Shown: piece after piece, positions 24,226-32,110 of the stretch
Layout: the number at the start of each line of letters is the position of its first letter
How positions within the stretch are numbered: the stretch's first letter is position 1
Assembly (NCBI GenBank): GCA_018003515.1
Contig: JAGNDO010000022.1
Location: forward strand, 1 to 45,410
Direction: 5' to 3'
Source: Caldilineaceae bacterium
GTDB lineage: Bacteria; Chloroflexota; Anaerolineae; Caldilineales; Caldilineaceae
Length of the DNA: 45,410 nucleotides
Notes under the pieces: model-generated
Told to the model about the DNA's origin: nothing
Database searches by the model: none
The model's input: only the letters and a program-made list of their open reading frames with translations
Made by a program: the position numbers and the translations under genes

Positions 24226-24555
24226 ATGACCGACACAACCGCCCTCGCCCCCCAGACCCGCTTCCCCAACTGGCAGGATATTGTCGTCTATTCGCCCGAC
24301 GGACCCCAACCCCAATTTCTGATGGGCGCGGAGCAGTTCAAGGTACTCATGGCCGGGCTAGAAGCCGGACAGCAGATCCCCCCCCACCCGGAAGGGCTGG
24401 CCATGTACCACTTTCTGGCCGGCACGGGGAGCATGACCGTCAACGGCGAAACCCTGCCCGTCCAGACTGGGGACACAGTGATCACCCCCGCCGGGGCCAG
24501 CCGAGGCATCGTCGCCGAGACCAAACTGGCCTTCTTGGCGGCCAAACCGGGATAA
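24226..24555 (+). CDS. Small cupin-domain protein (copy 1)
   Basis: A 109-residue single-domain cupin. The first cupin motif contains PPHPEGLAMYHFLAG, then MTVNGETLPVQTGD and a second motif TPAGASRG; only some metal ligands of the classical set are obvious (His in PPHPE and MYH). AAGGAG precedes the ATG. It is the first gene after a dyad promoter and is followed by a membrane protein of the nos island after a palindrome pair. A second small cupin of similar size, also opening with MTDT, is encoded in the ferredoxin operon at 31764-32087. Role unknown; perhaps NO or redox sensing. Confidence 0.85.
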   Translation: MTDTTALAPQTRFPNWQDIVVYSPDGPQPQFLMGAEQFKVLMAGLEAGQQIPPHPEGLAMYHFLAGTGSMTVNGETLPVQTGDTVITPAGASRGIVAETKLAFLAAKPG

Positions 24556-24627
24556 CCGTAGGTGCGGTTTTTAACCGCACGATGCTTTGGTAAATGCAGG
24601 TTGTGCGGTTAAAAACCGCACCTACGG
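24556..24627. repeat. GTGCGGTT palindrome pair (25-bp inverted repeat)
   Basis: Arms 24556-24580 and 24603-24627 are an exact 25-base inverted repeat; each arm is itself palindromic around GCGGTT / AACCGC. It lies between the cupin and the next gene. Confidence 0.9.
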
Positions 24628-24660
24628 TTTTCACCCATATCACCAAAAGGAACTCACCTT

Positions 24661-25878
24661 ATGTTAAATCCATATCTATTGATGGCCCTGCTCTATTTGG
24701 CCGTGGGTGCGCTGACCGCCCTGGACGCGTCACTGACCAGCTTCTCCCTGCTGGGCTGGATCGCCGGGCTGCGTTGGTTGCGGGTCCACTTCATCACCCT
24801 GGGCGTGATGACCCAAGTTGTCTTTGGCGTCACCCCGGCCCTGGTCGCCCTGGCCAAAGGTCTCCCCCGGCCCAAGATGCGCTGGGACATCTGGCTGACC
24901 TTGAACATGGGGCTGGTGATCCTGCTGGTGGGCATCCCCATCATCAACCAGGCCATGATCTACACCGGCGGCACCCTGGTCTTTGTGGCCGCCAGCCTGC
25001 TCAGTTGGCAGCTCTGGCAGATGCGCTCCCCCAGTTCGGCCCGGCGGACAGAGAGCGGCAGCCTCAAGTTCTACCTCACCGGCCTCAGCTTTCTGCTCTT
25101 GGGCATCACCATCGGCACGGGGCTGTGGTTCGGCTGGAGCGGTCCCCTGCGCATTCAGGTGCCCCTGGAGACCCACATCCACGCCAACAACTGGGGCTTC
25201 ATGTCCCTGGTCTTTGCCGGGCTGCTGCTGGATGTGTTGCCCGGTCTGACCGGCCACGCGTTGGCCGAAAAACGCACGGTCAACACCATCTTCTGGGGCA
25301 TCAGCATCGGCGCGCTCTTCCTGACCATCGGCCCGTGGCTGGGGGGCAACCTGTGGTTCACCGTCCCCGGACTGGTCATGCACCTGACCGCTACCTTGGC
25401 TCTGTTGGTCTTGACCATCCGCCGCCTGTCCGCAAGCGGCAGACTGAGCCAGCCAGGAAGCTGGCACCTGATCACCTCGTACCTGTGGATCCTGGCCCCG
25501 GTGATGGTGGCCCCGCTGATCATCCTGGGCGTGCCCGGTTTCCCCGGTGCCCTGATCGAGGCCACCGCGCCCCAGGCGTTGATCTATGGCTGGGTGCTTC
25601 AATTCGGCATGGCCCTGATCCCCTACTTCGCCCGGCGCACCTTCTTGAAAGACAACTCTGGCACCTTGGGTGGCAGTTGGTTCAGCGTGGGTGCGGCCAA
25701 CGTGGGCAGCGCCCTGATCTGGGCCGGTATCTTCCTGACCGGGGTGACGGGTCAACTGCACGGGGTGGGCTACATTCTCTTTGCCGTGGCCATGCTGACG
25801 GTCTTCTGGGAGATGGCCGGGATGGTGCGGCTGGCCCTGCATCGGCTTGAGGAGTTTGAGGGGACTGTGGGGGCGTAG
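24661..25878 (+). CDS. Polytopic membrane protein, haem-copper-oxidase subunit I-like
   Basis: A 405-residue protein with about 11-12 transmembrane segments. Conserved-looking histidines include VHFITLG in helix 2 and ETHIHANNWGF in a middle helix followed by a helix ending in LPG, the H-n-GW-n-P pattern seen in haem-copper oxidase subunit I and NnrS-like proteins. The full set of six haem/CuB histidines and the cross-linked Tyr are not evident, so an active NO or O2 reductase is not supported. AAAGGAACT precedes the ATG. Cotranscribed with the upstream cupin if the palindrome between them does not stop transcription. A function in NO/N2O metabolism is an inference from neighbours. Confidence 0.6.
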   Translation: MLNPYLLMALLYLAVGALTALDASLTSFSLLGWIAGLRWLRVHFITLGVMTQVVFGVTPALVALAKGLPRPKMRWDIWLTLNMGLVILLVGIPIINQAMIYTGGTLVFVAASLLSWQLWQMRSPSSARRTESGSLKFYLTGLSFLLLGITIGTGLWFGWSGPLRIQVPLETHIHANNWGFMSLVFAGLLLDVLPGLTGHALAEKRTVNTIFWGISIGALFLTIGPWLGGNLWFTVPGLVMHLTATLALLVLTIRRLSASGRLSQPGSWHLITSYLWILAPVMVAPLIILGVPGFPGALIEATAPQALIYGWVLQFGMALIPYFARRTFLKDNSGTLGGSWFSVGAANVGSALIWAGIFLTGVTGQLHGVGYILFAVAMLTVFWEMAGMVRLALHRLEEFEGTVGA

Positions 25879-25904
25879 GGGATTTTGGATTGTTGATTTT
25901 GGAT

Positions 25905-26057
25905 TGCACCTACTAACCCCACCCTAGCCCTCCCCAGATTGGGGAGGGAACCGACCAAGCGTGTGCGACCATTCGTTTCGCGGCGATCCGGCATCTCCCC
26001 CAGAATTTTGGGGGAGGTGCCGGACAGTTCCCCCCAAAGTTGGGGGGTTAGGGGGGC
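25905..26057. repeat. C5/G5-rich palindromic repeat, copy 1
   Basis: The 314-base gap holds CTCCCC-n-GGGGAGG (about 25928-25949) and CTCCCCCAGAATTTTGGGGGAG (25994-26015), then AGTTCCCCCCAAAGTTGGGG. The last part recurs in reverse orientation at 27455-27530. No gene is seen in it. Confidence 0.75.
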
Positions 26058-26084
26058 GGCGAGGTAAATCGTCAAGATTCGCGA

Positions 26085-26124
26085 GACTTTTATCCTGGCC
26101 TGAAAACCGATTGAAGGCTAAAAT
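26085..26124 (+). promoter_or_regulatory. Weaker dyad site GAC-TTTT-ATC with TAAAAT
   Basis: GACTTTTATC (26085-26094, one base off the dyad) is centred at 26089.5; TAAAAT starts at 26119, again 29.5 bases away. The -10 box overlaps the left arm of a hairpin (26119-26161), so chance is harder to exclude. Confidence 0.45.
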
Positions 26125-26161
26125 GATGGAGACGGCGAAGGTTGCCGTCCCCATCATTTTA
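26119..26161. repeat. Leader hairpin
   Basis: TAAAATGATGG and GACGGC (26119-26136) pair with GCCGTC and CCATCATTTTA (26144-26161). It lies 31 bases ahead of the next ATG and may be a terminator/attenuator in the leader. Confidence 0.7.
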
Positions 26162-26192
26162 GCGTTCACACAATCTTGAAATCGAGATCCCC

Positions 26193-27443
26193 ATGAGTAC
26201 CCGAAACACCCGCTTCTTCCTGCGTGTCGCCCTCTTTTCCCTGGCCCTGGCCGCGTCCACGGGCGCGCTGATGCGGCATGGCATGGTCTATGGCTTTCCG
26301 ACCTGGGCGGCCAACTTCACCGCCGTGCGCCATGCCCACAGCCACCTCATGTACTTCGGCTGGGTCACCCTGGCCATCATGGCCCTGATCTGGCGGGATC
26401 TGCCCCGGCTGACCGGGCGGCGGCTCTCCCCCTGGGTGCCCTGGCAGATGACCGCCACGGCCATCATGGCCCTGTTCAGCTTTCCCGCTTTCTGGGCCAA
26501 CGGGTATGGGCTGACCCAGATCGGCGGCGCAGAATTGCCCCTTGGCTCCATCATTTCCACCTTCAACGGCCTGACCTGGCTTCTCTTTATTGCACTTTAT
26601 GTCAAAACAACAAAGGGCTTGACCACCCGTCCCCTGGCCGTGCAGATGTGGGATTGGGCCTTGGTCTTGCTCCTCGTCGCCTCCGCCGGTGCGGCCGGCC
26701 TGGCTGGGCTGGTGATGACCGGGCTGTCCAACATCTTTTTGCAGCAGGCATTTCTGCACCTTTTCCTGGATCTCTTCGCCGTGGGCTGGTTCACCCTGGC
26801 CATGCTGGGGTTGGTCTGGTCCCATCTTGGCACCGATACCCTGCCCAAATGGTTGCCCACCCAAAGCCTGGCCATTGCCCTGGCCCCCACCTTCATCCTG
26901 GGCATGGCCCCGGTCATGGTCACCCCCCGCCTCTTCTGGCCCGCCGTCCTCGCCAACCTGATGGCCGCCGGACTGCTCGGCGTGCATCTGCTGGCCCTCT
27001 GGCAACGGCGGGATCGCCTGCCCGCCCTCTTTCCCTTCGCCGCCGTCACCCTGGCCATCCACATCCTGATCGCCGTCACCCTGATCTGGCCGGGGGTGTG
27101 GCGGTGGGGCAACGGCACCCAATTGCGCGTCTTTTTTATGCACAACCTGCTCCTGGGCTGGACCAGCACCGCCCTGCTTGGGTTGATCTGGGCAGAATTA
27201 TTTGGAAAATGGGGGAAAGGGGTTGAAGATGCCAAGCCGGTCCCCTCAAAGGCCCTTGTGTGGTTAAGCACCGGGTGGCTGATTGGGGTGGGGATGATGC
27301 TATTGGCCCTCCTGGGGTTGGGATTTCTGCAATTCCTGCCCATCCCCGCCCGCCTGCTCTTCCAGATCGCCTTCTGGGCCAGCACCCTCGTGGCCGGGGT
27401 AGCGGTCATTCAACTTTTTGTCAAAATCGAAGTGAAAAAATAG
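26193..27443 (+). CDS. Polytopic membrane protein with HAHSH-type motif
   Basis: A 416-residue protein with about 12 transmembrane segments. The second helix starts [14 protein letters not shown], a cluster of three histidines before a GW, similar to haem- or copper-binding helices of the haem-copper-oxidase-I/NnrS type; further His occur in a middle helix ([16 protein letters not shown]) and near residue 310 ([10 protein letters not shown]). So the H-n5-7-GW motif appears three times, suggesting an internal repeat architecture. GAG is the only ribosome-site-like sequence before the ATG. A terminator-like palindrome at 27544-27600 follows. Function unknown; its place in the nos island and the upstream dyad site suggest a role in NO or N2O respiration. 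Confidence 0.6.
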   Translation: MSTRNTRFFLRVALFSLALAASTGALMRHGMVYGFPTWAANFTAVRHAHSHLMYFGWVTLAIMALIWRDLPRLTGRRLSPWVPWQMTATAIMALFSFPAFWANGYGLTQIGGAELPLGSIISTFNGLTWLLFIALYVKTTKGLTTRPLAVQMWDWALVLLLVASAGAAGLAGLVMTGLSNIFLQQAFLHLFLDLFAVGWFTLAMLGLVWSHLGTDTLPKWLPTQSLAIALAPTFILGMAPVMVTPRLFWPAVLANLMAAGLLGVHLLALWQRRDRLPALFPFAAVTLAIHILIAVTLIWPGVWRWGNGTQLRVFFMHNLLLGWTSTALLGLIWAELFGKWGKGVEDAKPVPSKALVWLSTGWLIGVGMMLLALLGLGFLQFLPIPARLLFQIAFWASTLVAGVAVIQLFVKIEVKK

Positions 27444-27454
27444 TAATCGTTCAC

Positions 27455-27530
27455 TCCCCGCCCCCCTACAACCTTGGGGGGAACTGTCCAGCACCTCCCC
27501 CAGAATTGGGGGCCGGGGGGCAGAGGGGGT
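27455..27530. repeat. C5/G5-rich palindromic repeat, copy 2 (inverted)
   Basis: CCCCCCTACAACCTTGGGG then AACTGTCCAGCACC and CTCCCCCAGAATTGGGGG: the reverse complement of the repeat at 25994-26057. Confidence 0.8.
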
Positions 27531-27543
27531 GAACGGCTACGAA

Positions 27544-27600
27544 AAATAGGCCACGGATTCAAACGGATCTTTTTTGATCCGTCCAATCCGTGGCCTATTT
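27544..27600 (+). terminator. GGATC-type palindrome
   Basis: AAATAGGCCACGGATT (27544-27559) pairs exactly with 27585-27600; the inner part ACGGATC/GATCCGT also pairs across a T-rich loop. It is related to the element at 11719-11790. Confidence 0.8.
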
Positions 27601-27654
27601 GTAAATGCGCTTGTATCCACACCCACCCCACCAGAAAGCCACCGACCGTTTGCC

Positions 27655-28608
27655 ATGCAACAGACCATTCAGATTCTCAACCAGGTTTTACCCATCCTCC
27701 TTCTGATCTCCCTGGGCTATTGGACCCGCCAGAAGCGCTTCTTGGCCGAAAGCACCATCGACGAGTTGCGCAAGATCGTGGTCAGTCTGGCCCTCCCCGC
27801 CGTCCTCTTTACCTCTTTTCTGCACATCGAACTCAAACCATCCTACTTTGTGATCTTTGCCCTCACTTTTGTGTTGAGTGGGCTGCTTTTCCTCTTGGGC
27901 CGCTTCATCAAGCAACGATTTGCCATCCGCTACGCCTATTTTCCTTTCCTGCTCACGGGCTTTGAATATGGCATGTTGGGCATCAGCCTTTTTGGCGCGG
28001 CCTATGGATTGGAGCAGATCGGCTATATCGCCGTGGCGGATCTGGGCCACGAGATCTTCATCTGGTTTGTCTTCTTGCCCCTGCTCCTGATCCAGCGGGA
28101 TGGTGCCCAAAAGCCCGCCGAGATCGTCAAGTCCTTCCTCTCCGCCCCCGTGGTGATCGCCATCCTGGCCAGCCTGATCTTCAACGTGCTGGGCGGCCAA
28201 ACCTGGCTCTACGACCTGCCCATCACCGGCGCGCTGATGGCCACGCTTGATTTTCTCGGCTACCTCGTCGTCCCCCTGATCTTGATCATCGTGGGGTACG
28301 GCATCAAGATCAACCGGGCCGGGCTGAAGGATGCCCTGCTCGTCGTAGCCATTCGCCTGGGCATCATGATTCCCCTGGTCTTTTTCTTGAACGCCTTTCT
28401 CATCCGCGGGCTGTTGGGGCTGGACCGCTGGTTCGAGGCCGCCCTCTTCACCCTGCTGATCCTGCCGCCCCCCTTCATCATCCCCCTCTACGCGGACCCC
28501 AAGCTGCCCGCGGACGAGAAGGAATACATCAACAACGTACTCACCATCCACACGGTGATCTCCGTGGCCCTTTTTGTGGTCTACTTTGTGGTCACGTCTA
28601 TGGTGTAA
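27655..28608 (+). CDS. AEC-family auxin-efflux-like transporter
   Basis: A 317-residue membrane protein with about ten transmembrane helices of the auxin efflux carrier (AEC) family, which in bacteria often exports or imports organic acids such as malate or malonate. The family N-terminus VLPILLLISLGYWTRQKRFL and the segment RKIVVSLALPAVLFTSF are plain. The ATG at 27655 is preferred because sequence upstream in frame (from 27574) is a palindrome. No strong ribosome site. It is convergent with the following gene and ends at a 30-bp terminator. Its link to the nos island, if any, is unknown. Confidence 0.85.
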   Translation: MQQTIQILNQVLPILLLISLGYWTRQKRFLAESTIDELRKIVVSLALPAVLFTSFLHIELKPSYFVIFALTFVLSGLLFLLGRFIKQRFAIRYAYFPFLLTGFEYGMLGISLFGAAYGLEQIGYIAVADLGHEIFIWFVFLPLLLIQRDGAQKPAEIVKSFLSAPVVIAILASLIFNVLGGQTWLYDLPITGALMATLDFLGYLVVPLILIIVGYGIKINRAGLKDALLVVAIRLGIMIPLVFFLNAFLIRGLLGLDRWFEAALFTLLILPPPFIIPLYADPKLPADEKEYINNVLTIHTVISVALFVVYFVVTSMV

Positions 28609-28629
28609 ATTTCCCCAAGCCAGGCCTTC

Positions 28630-28701
28630 AACGCAGAGAGACGCGGAGAACGCAACGGAAAAAGCCGTCCGTTGCGTTCTCCGCGTCTCTCTGCGTTTTT
28701 T
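28630..28701. terminator. 30-bp perfect hairpin between convergent genes
   Basis: AACGCAGAGAGACGCGGAG and the next 11 bases (28630-28659) pair exactly with 28668-28697, followed by a T tract to 28701. It ends the AEC gene and insulates the leftward genes. Confidence 0.93.
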
Positions 28702-28714
28702 CTCTTTATTCAGC

Positions 28715-29119
28715 TCAAATCGCCCCCGGCGGTTTGACCCGGGGCCAGGCGTGGAGGGCGAAGGCCAGGGCCGCGCCGGCCTCCGCAGCCCGCCCGGCCA
28801 GGATGATCCAGGCCGGGGCGGCCAGGGTCGCCCCCATGCCCGCCAGCCAGACGCCCAGGTTGATCAGCACAAAGGCCGCCCAGGCCGGGCGCACATTCCC
28901 CCGCTCCGTGCTGAAGCGGGGCAGAATCCAGAAGGCCACGCCCAGGGCAAGCTGCACGGTCCACCCCACCAACAAAAAATCCATGTGGGCCGGAAGCAAC
29001 CGCCACATCAGCGGATGCAGGGGCAGTCCCTTGTTCCACAGCAACAGCCCGCCAAAGGTGAAGCCCAGGGCCAGATGAATCAACCCGGAGCGGATAAACC
29101 AAACGCTGAGTCGGGGCAT
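28715..29119 (-). CDS. Small four-helix membrane protein (H-n-GW family), paralog A
   Basis: A 134-residue protein with four predicted transmembrane segments. The second helix contains AHMDFLLVGWTVQLALG, ending in AFWILPRF, a His-to-GW-to-P motif like the small haem-copper-oxidase-I-type fragments. It starts one base after the stop of paralog B, so they are translationally coupled, and both end in a WPRVK-type tail. Last gene of the leftward operon. No function is known to me; likely partner of B in a membrane complex. Confidence 0.65.
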   Translation of the reverse strand: MPRLSVWFIRSGLIHLALGFTFGGLLLWNKGLPLHPLMWRLLPAHMDFLLVGWTVQLALGVAFWILPRFSTERGNVRPAWAAFVLINLGVWLAGMGATLAAPAWIILAGRAAEAGAALAFALHAWPRVKPPGAI

Positions 29120-29120
29120 C

Positions 29121-29540
29121 TCACTTCACCTTGACCCGGGGCCAGGTGTTGGCCACAAAGAGCAGCCCGGCCAGCCATTGGGCCAGGGCGGACGCGGCCA
29201 ACAGGCCCCCGGTCCACGCCCCGCCCCCCGCGGCCTGGGCCGGTTCGGCGATGATGCGGGCCAGCAGCCCAAAGTTCAACAGCCCATAGACCGCCCACGC
29301 CAGCCCCTCCCAGCCCCGGGGTGATTCCCGGCTAAATTTGGGGAACATCCAATAGGCCACGCCGATGATCAGCTCCGTCACCCAGCCCACCATGAAGAGG
29401 TGAAAGTAGACCGGGGTCAGCCCGGCCGCCCAGACGGGCAAAGAGACCAGGGGCCGCAAGGCCAAAAGCAGGCCCACGGCCAAGGCGAGGACAAAATAGG
29501 TCAGGGCAGTTTTGATAAAGGTGCGGGTGAGAATAGGCAT
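29121..29540 (-). CDS. Small four-helix membrane protein (H-n-GW family), paralog B
   Basis: A 139-residue protein with four transmembrane segments. It shares with paralog A the helix-2 motif HLFMVGWVTELIIGVAYWMFPKFS and a WPRVKVK ending; the shared core is H-x4-GW-x6-GVA-x-W-x2-P. This points to an old duplication. Start ATG lies six bases after the stop of the upstream 361-residue protein. The motif resembles helix segments of cytochrome cbb3 subunit I, so a haem site is possible but unproven. Confidence 0.65.
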   Translation of the reverse strand: MPILTRTFIKTALTYFVLALAVGLLLALRPLVSLPVWAAGLTPVYFHLFMVGWVTELIIGVAYWMFPKFSRESPRGWEGLAWAVYGLLNFGLLARIIAEPAQAAGGGAWTGGLLAASALAQWLAGLLFVANTWPRVKVK

Positions 29541-29546
29541 GATGGC

Positions 29547-30632
29547 TCAGGCTTGGGTGCGCCGAGATTGGGCGATGGAATAGAGTGTGTTGGCCAAAAA
29601 GAGCAGCAGGGCGATCACATTCAACATGCCGCCCCAGCGCCGCCCTTCCCACCAGGGCCACAGATCTCCCACCACCCGCAGGATCAGCCCGGCGTGGAGC
29701 AGGATCAGGTGGCTGTAGAAGCGGGGCGCATAGGTGATGGGTAGACGCAAAATGGCCGGGAAGACGATGGGCGCATGGCCAAAGACCATGCTGATGGCAT
29801 AGCCCAAAAAGAGGGCGTGGAGCATGGCGTCATACTGAGGACCGGCCATGACGCCCCCATAGACCAGGGCCAGCCCGCCCCCAATCCCCAGCCACACAAA
29901 GCCGGAGATCAACGCCAAAGCCACAAAGCGGGCCTGCCCCCCGGCCTTCAACCGGCGGCGGGCAATGTCATAGCGCAGTAGCCAGAGGGCCTCCAAGAGC
30001 ATCCCCGCCCCGGCCACCCTCACGCCCAGGGCATAATCCAGCCCGCTCATTATCCCCAGCCCGGCCAGGATCAGTCCGACCGTCAGGCCGAAAAGGGTCT
30101 GTTCCCGGCGGCCATAGCGCAGGAGTCGGCTCAGTTCCAGCCGCTCCCCGGCGATGGTGAGGACGAGGAAGGCGGTCCACCACATGACCACCTGGGGCAC
30201 CCCATGCCCGGCCAGCCAGAGCAGATTCCCCACAAGCCAGGTCGCCCCGCCCAGGGCAATGGTGATGCTGTCCAGCCCCACATGGATGCGCAGGATTACG
30301 ATCAACGCCATCACCAACACCCCGCTGCCCAGGGTGATCAGCAGCGCGCCGGCCGGGCCGCCCCAGCCGCCCATCAACAAAAGCGCCCCGATCCCGGCGA
30401 GGAGGGGGGCGGCGTAGGGCCAGGGCTTGCCCAAAGCCACGGCCCGCTCCAGGCCGATCACCGTGCCCAAAAAGCCGCCCACCATCAGCGGTCCGTGGGC
30501 CATGGGCAGGCTCAACAACAGAGGCGGCCAGATCCAGCCCATGCGCAACAGCCCTCCCCACATGGCCGCCAGCAGGGTCAGGATGGCCATGACGAGGAGG
30601 GGGACGCGTAGGGTTGAAATTTTTGTGGTCAA
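29547..30632 (-). CDS. Polytopic membrane protein, NnrS-like
   Basis: A 361-residue protein with about 11-12 transmembrane segments. An early helix begins MAHGPLMVGGFLGTVIGLERAVAL, and a later helix carries HALFLGYAISMVFGHAPIVFP, i.e. two His-rich helices like those in NnrS-type haem/copper membrane proteins. The start is TTG at 30632, supported by AGGAG 6 bases upstream. It opens a tight three-gene operon with the two small paralogs. NnrS proteins are linked to NO tolerance; this assignment rests on motif pattern and context. Confidence 0.55.
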   Translation of the reverse strand: MTTKISTLRVPLLVMAILTLLAAMWGGLLRMGWIWPPLLLSLPMAHGPLMVGGFLGTVIGLERAVALGKPWPYAAPLLAGIGALLLMGGWGGPAGALLITLGSGVLVMALIVILRIHVGLDSITIALGGATWLVGNLLWLAGHGVPQVVMWWTAFLVLTIAGERLELSRLLRYGRREQTLFGLTVGLILAGLGIMSGLDYALGVRVAGAGMLLEALWLLRYDIARRRLKAGGQARFVALALISGFVWLGIGGGLALVYGGVMAGPQYDAMLHALFLGYAISMVFGHAPIVFPAILRLPITYAPRFYSHLILLHAGLILRVVGDLWPWWEGRRWGGMLNVIALLLFLANTLYSIAQSRRTQA

Positions 30633-30649
30633 GAGAAGCTCCTAAACAA

Positions 30650-30829
30650 GAAAGGCAAAGTGCAAAAGGCAAAAGGCAAAAGGTTGAACGTGGTTGACGG
30701 GATGCTTGGACTTCGTGGAAGATCGGGCTTGTCAATTCTGCCGAGTACCCACAACGCCGATCAGAACTTAACCACATTCACCTTTTGCCTTTTGCACTTT
30801 GCCTTTTGCCTTTTGCCTTGTTTTTGCCT
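30650..30829. repeat. Inverted AAAAGGCA / TGCCTTTT repeat pair
   Basis: GGCAAAAGGCAAAAGG-type units (30650-30682) face CCTTTTGCCTTTTGC-type units (30779-30829) across about 100 bases. The 206-base gap has no gene. A TTGACA (leftward, about 30737-30742) could be a -35 box, but no good -10 follows. Confidence 0.75.
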
Positions 30830-30838
30830 TGCTTTTCT

Positions 30839-31759
30839 TTAGCGTCCCGGCGGAAAGACGCTGATCTCGTCCCCCACGTGAACCGGCACATCCGGGCCGC
30901 CGATGTAGCTGAGGTCTTTGCCGTTGAGCAGCACCCGCCACATGGGTTTGACCCGATAGACCGGGCGGGCCTCGAACCAGGGGGTGCCCGTGGCGTCCGT
31001 GCGCTCGCCATCGGTCCAGGTGATGTCGAAGACATCCTGGCGGGTGGCGGGGAAGTAGTTGAAGAATTTGCCCAGGGCCGAGCGCATGGCCGCGCCTTCC
31101 CGCAGGTGGATGGTGAGGGCGTGGCGACCGGTGAGGGTGCGCATCTTGCCGTACAGGTTGACGGGCACGGCCATCTCGCCGCTGTGCAGATCCACGGCCA
31201 CTTGATAGCCCAACTGCATCATGTGCAGGTGCATGGTCATCACTTTGTTCCACCCGGCCAAGGCTGTGGGCACAATCGGGTCCCCGGCCATCTCCTCGGA
31301 GAGGAAGCGGGCAAAGGTGGCGTTAACCAGGCTGGCCGCCCCGGTGATATAGATGGGCGGCACATGGATCTGGCGCGGTCCGTGGCCGGCGTGATATTGG
31401 CCGGCCCGGAAGAGATAGCGGGCCAGATCATCGCTGAAATCCATCCCCAACATGCGGGCCAGCCAGACCGTGAAAAAGCGGCGGCGCTCGGAGAGGTGCT
31501 TGGGGTCCGCGCCCTGCTCCCAGCCCAGGATGGCGGCGGTGTCCGGGTTTTGCAGCAGATAGTCGTAGTTGCCCACCACCAGCTCATGGCCGCGCTTGAA
31601 GAGCGCCTCCACCGTGGCCAACATGGCCTGGATCTCCTGGCTGCTCAGGCCCAAAAAGGCACGCATGCGCCGCCATTCGTCTTCGGGCGGGGCGGTCAGA
31701 CTGCTCAACTGCCAGGGTGGGGACGCATCGTACACGGAGAACTGGTCAAATGGATTCAC
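30839..31759 (-). CDS. Protoglobin-MoaD/ThiS-like fusion protein
   Basis: A 306-residue two-domain protein. Residues 30-185 are helical and match protoglobin/globin-coupled-sensor haem domains, with the segment QYHAGHGPRQIHVPPIYITG containing His123, His126 and His132 as candidate haem ligands, followed by LVNATFARFL. Residues 195-306 are a beta-grasp MoaD/ThiS-like domain, with WRVLLNGKDL and HVGDEISVFPP at its end. Real MoaD ends in Gly-Gly, which is thiocarboxylated; here the chain ends PPGR, so sulphur carriage is unlikely. The stop follows directly and no frameshift would restore GG. It starts four bases after the cupin stop. A gas (O2, NO) sensor linked to a protein-binding domain is a plausible reading. 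Confidence 0.75.
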   Translation of the reverse strand: MNPFDQFSVYDASPPWQLSSLTAPPEDEWRRMRAFLGLSSQEIQAMLATVEALFKRGHELVVGNYDYLLQNPDTAAILGWEQGADPKHLSERRRFFTVWLARMLGMDFSDDLARYLFRAGQYHAGHGPRQIHVPPIYITGAASLVNATFARFLSEEMAGDPIVPTALAGWNKVMTMHLHMMQLGYQVAVDLHSGEMAVPVNLYGKMRTLTGRHALTIHLREGAAMRSALGKFFNYFPATRQDVFDITWTDGERTDATGTPWFEARPVYRVKPMWRVLLNGKDLSYIGGPDVPVHVGDEISVFPPGR

Positions 31760-31763
31760 GGTG

Positions 31764-32087
31764 TCACTTGCCTTTGTACATGGTCAAAAGCATCACGGTC
31801 TCTTCATGGGCCAGGATGCTGTGGGGCATATTGGGGGGCATGTGGGCCCAAAACCCCGGCCCAGCCTTGACCGCCTGCTCCCCCAAGGTGACGTCAGCCG
31901 CGCCCTTGACAAAATAGAGGGTGGCGGCCACGGAGGCCGTATGCTCGCTCAGTTCCTGGCCCGGCGCAAAGCTGAAGAGGATCACCCGGGCCTTGTCATC
32001 GGTGACAAGGGTGCGGCTGATGATGCTGTCCGGGCTGGCTGGGGTCAGATCGGCCAGGTTGGCATGATAGATGGCTGTGTCGGTCAT
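31764..32087 (-). CDS. Small cupin-domain protein (copy 2)
   Basis: A 107-residue cupin. Motif 1 includes GQELSEHTASVAATLYFVKG and motif 2 MPPNMPHSILA, with His in each as possible metal ligands. I chose the ATG at 32087 because GAGGAGAAAA lies just upstream; a longer frame from 32213 overlaps the ferredoxin gene. It sits between ferredoxin and protoglobin-MoaD with short gaps (23 and 4 bases), so all three form one operon. It shares its opening residues MTDT and overall size with the cupin at 24226, hinting at related roles. Confidence 0.85.
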   Translation of the reverse strand: MTDTAIYHANLADLTPASPDSIISRTLVTDDKARVILFSFAPGQELSEHTASVAATLYFVKGAADVTLGEQAVKAGPGFWAHMPPNMPHSILAHEETVMLLTMYKGK

Positions 32088-32110
32088 TGGTTTTCTCCTC
32101 GAAATGTCCG

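Noticed and set aside
24661-25878. NO reductase (NorB) or cytochrome oxidase subunit I
   Set aside because: The helix pattern is similar, but the six required haem/CuB histidines are not evident and the chain is shorter than usual.
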